A stretch of DNA of 64,000 nt, taken from Talpa occidentalis. Taxonomy: Eukaryota; Chordata; Mammalia; Eulipotyphla; Talpidae. How positions within the stretch are numbered: position 1 is the stretch's first letter; each line of letters starts with the position of its first letter. Made by a program: the position numbers and the translations under genes. Location: assembly GCF_014898055.3 (NCBI RefSeq), contig NW_023605194.1:63179361-63243360 (forward strand), written 5' to 3'. Of this stretch, positions 58,754 through 64,000 are shown in pieces. The notes under the pieces were generated by a model. That model searched no databases. It was given only the letters and a program-made list of their open reading frames with translations, and was not told the origin of the DNA.

Positions 58754-59239
58754 TGTTGTAGAGCAACCCCGATACAAAACGGGGTGCCTGACTGTGGGTC
58801 CTCACCCGCGCGCTTAAAAGGACTTATCAATGCTCTACTGCAGGCACACATGAAAGGTTAATAAAAGGTTTATTTACAAGGGAAGGGGAAATGAGGAAAT
58901 GTACAGCTCTGGGAGAAAAGTGGGAGACAAAGTTTTAAATGAGTCCTACCCGATCCGCCGATCAGGAATCCCAAAATGGCGCTCTCAGAGTTGGCCGCCA
59001 GCCAGGAGCGGTGAAGCCAGGAGGTGAGCAATCGCGAGCCAGAGAGAGAGCCCAAGGCCCACGTATTTGGTTTTTTATATCCAACCTGGCTGCCCAACTC
59101 CACCCTCAGGTCCCAGCCACCCTCCCTTGGTGGTGATGGGATTTGTCTTTCCCAGAGTCTTGATGGCTTTAGTCTGGAGTGGGGGTGGGGTCCACAAAGC
59201 CTGTATGGGATTAGCTCAGGACATCATTTCCCCCTAACA
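58754..59239 (-). mobile_element. Right LTR of the provirus, in inverted orientation (486 bp)
   Basis: Reads TGTTGTAGAG...CCCCTAACA on +, i.e. the reverse complement of the left LTR, with about ten substitutions and no indels. The U5 end faces pol and the U3 end faces the flank. It is followed by GTTC (59240-59243), which duplicates the 4 bp before the left LTR. The 4 bp on its inner side (TAAC) do not match, arguing against an independent solo insertion. Confidence 0.93.
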
Positions 59240-59243
59240 GTTC
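59240..59243. repeat. Target-site duplication GTTC, right copy
   Basis: GTTC directly follows the inverted right LTR and equals 51760-51763. Confidence 0.7.
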
Positions 59244-60014
59244 CAGGAGTTCTATGTGGGGCTGCCCTGGGGAAGGTGGAGTGACAAGCAGTCAGGGGCT
59301 ATCCCTGAGGCTCCACTTGCCCAGACTTCCAATGGCTTTCCCTTGGCCTGAGTACACAGTGGCGGAGAGGTTTGTGGTCGATGGGCCACAGATTGTGATA
59401 CTCTGACCAGACCTGATGCCCATTAGGCTCAAGGAGACTGATGGCTGGAATCAGAAACCTCCTAGGTCCAGGACCTGGTTTTCCTGCCTACCTCACAGTG
59501 GGCCCCAGCAGATGGGGTGGGCTGCCTTCCTCTATGTCCCCACCTCCATGCCTGCCACATGTACTCCTGGCCAAACTCACTTCTTTCCCTTTCCCCTTAC
59601 CCCACCACATATGGGCCTGTAGCCTGTGTCCTTGGTCCTGGATGACCCCAGGCCCCTATTCTGCTCCTTCTCCCCGCCCCCAATTCCTCTCTGTTCACAG
59701 CTTCTCCCAATGGATGGTGTCCAAGTGAAGGCAGGAATGTTGCCTCCCTTATTCCCAAGGCTCAGTCATGGACACCAATAATTAGATTTTGATTGTATCA
59801 TTGAGTCAATGAGGATAAGAAACCATCAAAGGCATTCAGAGCTGGGAAGCAGGGACAGGACAAGGCCAGAAAAATCAAGGTGGGAAGGATTCATGTAGAC
59901 AGCAAGGGGTAGGGCATTTCCAGTGTGAACATGAGGCATCTCCTCATGAAACCTTCCACGGTGCTCCCTGCTTTCAAAATTTTGTTTCTGCACAGATTAA
60001 GACCAGGAGCTCTG
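59244..60014. other. Intergenic, no clear feature
   Basis: Unique-looking sequence on the far side of the provirus; no gene recognised. Confidence 0.5.
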
Positions 60015-60165
60015 GGGCGGGAAAGAGCTAGATCTGAGCCCAGTTCTGCCACTTGCTGATTGGATGATTCCAGGTAGCTTCTTCATCATTGTGAGCTTCA
60101 ATGCCCTCTCCTGTAATGGGGTAATGACAGCACTTACCTTGGAGGCTTGGGGTGCGAGTGCCTCA
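60015..60165 (+). mobile_element. MIR SINE relic
   Basis: 'cagttctgccacttgctga' followed by 'cctgtaatggggtaatgac' fits MIR. Confidence 0.65.
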
Positions 60166-61559
60166 GCAGCCTGGGGCCACCAGGGTCTGCTTCCAATACT
60201 CTGACCTAAGTCCATGTTCACAGAATGAATGCCTTCCAAGCCCGGTGTGAGGAAAGTCTGTTAACCTCAAGATTCAGAAGAACCATTAATAATACAGATT
60301 CATATTCAGACTCTGTTCCAGTCTGTGCGCACTTGAGCAAAGGACTTACCTTCTGGCCTGTGTGCTCACCCATAAGGTAGGAGCCATGTGGGAGCCACTT
60401 GAATGCTTGTGGTGATAATCACGTCTGACCATGCTGTTCAGTTCACAGGAGCTTTCCCCACAGCTGGGTACCTGTAAAAGACGAAACCAGGTCTTTGCCT
60501 CCAGTCCAGAAAGTCAAAGTCTGAACCCTGAGAAATGTCTTTACCCAGAAGAATTTATTTATTCATGACAGCCACTGAGGGAGCCGGTGGGATAAACACC
60601 CTTCCAAAAACTGGCTCCCCTGAATGGCGGGAGTGCTGGGATTAGATAAGGGAGGAAGGAGTGTGGGAGATGCAGGGCTTCACATTTCCAGGTCCCAATA
60701 GGTGCTGGGTAGTCTTGGCAATACAGTCAAGGTGTTTGGCTTTCCCATCAGGTTGTTTTCTCACAACCAGCAGATGTTTATTTATGGTGCCACTATCAAC
60801 CCCAGAGGGGCAAAGAGAATTTTTATTAGGGATGTAACACAACCAATTTCCCAATTTCCTAGGAATGCAGTAGCAGACAGTTAACAGGTAATTGGTTAAT
60901 CACTAGGAGATAGTAGGGGGAGAAGACAGAGGGTGGGTAGAATTTAATTCCATTTATTTCTAATTTTTAGTCTAGGGAAGGTTGTTTTGTGTGTGGCAAA
61001 ATGGAAGGGATCCGGCTACATACCCACAGGTAAGAGCTGCATGATGAGAGAAAATGAGTCACTATTGGATTGAACCCATGGTTCCATCCCAGGCTGCATC
61101 CCAGAGAAGAGAAAGATCTTGCCCAAGGTGTCATGGTGGCTGGATGGCAGAGTCCCCACTTGGTTTCTGAGACTCAACCCAAGTTTCCAGACTCCTCAGC
61201 TTTCTTCAGCCTAGTCAGGCTACATTAGGGAATAAGCAGCAAGAAAACAGTCATCTGTTGGAAGGAGACTATGATACTATGATTTATAATAAGAAATATG
61301 TGTGTTGGACCCTACCTTTTGTTTTTGACACAAAATTCCTAAAATTCTCACAAATTCCTAAGTGGAAGAGCACTAGAAACATCTTTTGTTCTAATATTCG
61401 GTCTCTGAACCCTTGTAATTTTCTGGGAGATAGAAGGGTCTTTTTTCTAACAAGGCAACTCTGGTGAACTCCTGGGTGGAAGCTCAACACAGAAAGACCA
61501 AGCCATGATTAGAATCTTGGAATTTTAACTCCTTCCACCCTTCATTCTCTTGAGAAGGA
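60166..61559. other. Intergenic, no clear feature
   Basis: Nothing recognised beyond short frames. Confidence 0.5.
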
Positions 61560-61935
61560 AGACAGGTATAAAATGGAAGTCATGATTGACCATGCCTATG
61601 TGATGAAGCCTTTATAAAAAATTCCGAAAAGATGGGACTCCAAGAACTTTGGGCTTGGTGAACACATAGAGGTACTGGAGAGAGTGCTGTGCCCCAGTGG
61701 GGCAGGGAAGCTCTGTGCTCCTTTCCACATACCTTGTCCTACACATCTGTTCCATCTGGATGTTCATTTATATCTTTTATCAATCCTTTTGTAATAAACC
61801 AGCAATTGTATATGTTTTCCTGAGTTCTGTGAGCTGCTCAGGCAATTAATCAATGGGATCTGGGAACCTCGGATTTATGGTCAGTAGGACAGAAGCACAG
61901 TAAATAGACCTGGGCTTGTGACTGGTGTCTGAAGT
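61560..61935 (+). mobile_element. Old ERVL/MLT2-like LTR relic
   Basis: 'gatgaagcctttataaaaa', 'ggcttggtgaacacataga', AATAAA at about 61793 and 'gagttctgtgagctgctc' follow the order of a mammalian ERVL-type LTR. Confidence 0.55.
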
Positions 61936-61940
61936 TGGGG

Positions 61941-61963
61941 TGTGTGTGTGTGTGTGTGTGTGT
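61941..61963. repeat. (TG)n microsatellite
   Basis: Uninterrupted TG dinucleotides, about 11 units, at the end of the LTR relic. Confidence 0.95.
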
Positions 61964-63672
61964 AAGTGGGGACAGTCTTGTTAGACTGACTGCTAGTCTA
62001 TGAAATATGCTATCTCCAGGTAGATACTGTCAAAATTGAGTTAAAATATAGGACATTCAGCTGGTGTTGCAAAGAATATTCCTTGGTGAGAAGAAAAACC
62101 TCCATACATTTGGTGACCAGACATGAAGTTTATTGTATGAGAAGGTAACCACAGGAAAGAAAAACATAGCAGGGAAGAACTGATACGGTATTTTTTTTCC
62201 CTTACATAGAGAAATAAAGAAATATAGGTTAGACTTTTTTTTTTTTTTTTTTTTTCAACAGGGAACTTCTAAGTCCCAAGTATCTGCTTTCCTTAGTGCT
62301 TTTGCCCTGCCCTGCAGCTTCTGCCCTCTTTGGGGAGCCATCACTCCCATCCTATCACTATGAAGTATTGTCACCTTTCACAGCTAGAAAGAAAACTAGC
62401 CAGGTGGCACTGACACTGGTTGAAGATAGAGGGTGAGCCTGGGGCAGAACTGGGGAGAGGAACCAGCCACCTGGGTGTAACTTCTACAAGAACAATGGTA
62501 AGTCAAAAGGTCATCTCCTTTTGCCTAGTTGTCTGGAGGTGTATGTACACCATGCCCAAGTAGTGCAACTGTCTCCTTTGAGAGGCCCCCAAGGCTGGCC
62601 TCATATTTAGGGAGCTGGCAGCAGTGGACATGGTGTAAAGCCAGTCCCCTGGTTAATGAATTTATTTTCTTAGATATCAAACCCAGCACAAGTGGTCATG
62701 AAACTGGGTATAGAAAGCTTTAGACACTTGATATATTGAAAAGTGCTTATTAAACTGTACTTTCATCTGTTAGTATTTAGGATGAATAGTTGCTTTCTCA
62801 AAATGTGATTCCTAAGAGGCTGATCTGGCAGTGAAGGATATTTTTAGGAAGTCACTTTCAAGGAGGACCGGCCACTCACACTACTTCTTGGCAAGCATTT
62901 TTCAGCAGAATCCCAAGAGCCCCTCATTTGGGTGGGATTTCTTATCTACTACATGGAAGAGCTGTGTTAAGCTGCACTGAGACCTATAGAGATGAAAGGC
63001 TGGGAGGGGTGGGTGCTGGGGAGTCAGTCTCAGTTAGGTGCCAGTTAGAGCCTGGAGGTATCTGAAGTAGTGGGAAAACTGCAAGACTGTTTTCATCCTC
63101 GCTGGACTCAGCACCCAAAGAATACAAAGGACCTTGTGTGGAAGGAGGGAAGTGTGCTGTCAAGAGCAGCTGCCTGAAAATCAGCACTCACACCCAGGGG
63201 AACTCCCTCCTCTGCTCATGTCAATCACATTCACAGCTCCTTGCAGTCCCAAACCGTGCTTTCCGTCTTCTCCAAGCATATTTCTTGCTCCGTGAAGAAC
63301 ATAGACACATCCACAAAGCCATTAATTTCCCCGGATTAATGGCAGTAAAATTGACCAGAGGTAAAATGAAAGGAAGTGGTTACAATGCCAGTATCTTCCA
63401 GGCATCTAGTGGGAGGATGAGTTTTTCTCTACCCTCCATGATAGACTGAGTATCACAGCCGTCAGCTGAAGACTGAGAAAGTCTAATTTGAGAGCTCAGG
63501 GAAAGGGAAAAGACCTTCATTTGTGGGAGAACTAGAGAAGGGCAGAGGGACTCTGTTGCTGAGGCCTCTCCCAATTGCCTGTCTCACTGATGAAAAAATC
63601 TGAACTACACCACTTCCTGTGCTCTGTCTTCTTCAGTTCTCTGCTTTTTCTTCTTCTTCTTCTTCTTCTTCT
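61964..63672. other. Intergenic, no clear feature
   Basis: Contains a T run at 62235-62255 and a (TTC)n tract near 63648-63671; no gene recognised. Confidence 0.5.
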
Positions 63673-63940
63673 TTTTTTTTTTTAAGATTTATTTATTTAT
63701 ACAAGGGCTGGGGTACAAATCAGAGGCGCGGGAGCGTAAGAGAATTCACCAGAGAAAGAGCGGGGAACACAACAGGCAGACTGACCAAAATACACTGCTG
63801 AGGGGAGCACCAGACGAGACAGGAGAGGTCTGCCGCGCCACGTGGATATCTTCCTGGCTGGCCGGGAATTGAACCCGCGCTGCAGACGCTGCGGACAACT
63901 TCCCAGTGCTGTGCTCAACCCGCTGCGCCACCGGGAGGCC
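63673..63940 (-). mobile_element. tRNA-Glu SINE (intermediate type)
   Basis: Flanking repeat CAGTTCTCTGCT; a (TTC)n tract precedes the tail. Confidence 0.93.
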
Positions 63941-64000
63941 CCAGTTCTCTGCTCTTCTAAGCCTCTCGACTTATTTCTCGGGTCCCCCGTGTCCGCTGGG

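Noticed and set aside
58754..59239. Right LTR as an unrelated solo LTR inserted by chance next to pol
   Set aside because: Its two immediate flanks (TAAC, GTTC) do not match, whereas its outer flank matches the left LTR's outer flank and the LTRs are nearly identical. Not fully excluded.
1..64000. tRNA genes, CRISPR arrays or bacterial-type elements
   Set aside because: tRNA-like stretches are all SINE heads lacking intact anticodon arms; no regularly spaced short repeats were seen.

Overview
The window reads as nuclear DNA of a placental mammal. It contains one intact conserved gene (HNRNPF) with intronic 5' UTR structure and CpG-island promoters, a second multi-exon gene (FXYD4) in the convergent orientation, LINE-1, MIR and L2 relics, and more than 40 copies of one tRNA-Glu-derived SINE family. 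The species is not determined. The SINE is not Alu-, B1/B2- or carnivore CAN-like, and I do not assign it to a named family.

Layout. 0-15 kb: intergenic, built of L1 pieces (both strands), a hAT-like relic and many SINEs. 15.3-17.3 kb: large CpG island, the probable main HNRNPF promoter. 17.3-32.5 kb: HNRNPF 5' UTR introns, with a second CpG island at 25.0-26.1 kb and a small candidate 5' UTR exon at 28.43-28.49 kb. 32.56-34.47 kb: the single HNRNPF coding exon and 3' UTR (+ strand). 34.5-44.5 kb: intergenic, with degraded endogenous-retrovirus and L1 remnants, an orphan CpG island near 42 kb and LTR-like relics. 44.56-51.42 kb: FXYD4 on the - strand, reconstructed here exon by exon from splice sites (87 codons in seven coding exons plus a noncoding first exon). 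51.76-59.24 kb: a young class I (gamma-like) endogenous retrovirus. 59.2-64 kb: intergenic, with a MIR, an old LTR and a SINE.

The HNRNPF/FXYD4 tail-to-tail arrangement matches my recollection of human 10q11.21, which supports both calls. hnRNP F is a nuclear G-tract-binding splicing regulator. FXYD4 (CHIF) is a small single-span regulator of the Na,K-ATPase. They are neighbours only by position.

The most unusual object is the provirus. Its two 486-bp LTRs differ at about ten positions by eye (roughly 2%), and the whole unit is flanked by a matching 4-bp target duplication (GTTC). The right-hand LTR is nevertheless inverted, so both outer ends are U3 ends. There is no env and no polypurine tract at the right LTR. 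Gag begins with a membrane-anchor segment and a Q-rich coiled coil instead of a myristoylated matrix. gag and pol are in one frame separated by a single amber codon. gag carries a young SINE, and pol has three frame changes. A related solo LTR lies inside a SINE in FXYD4 intron 1, in the sense direction of FXYD4.
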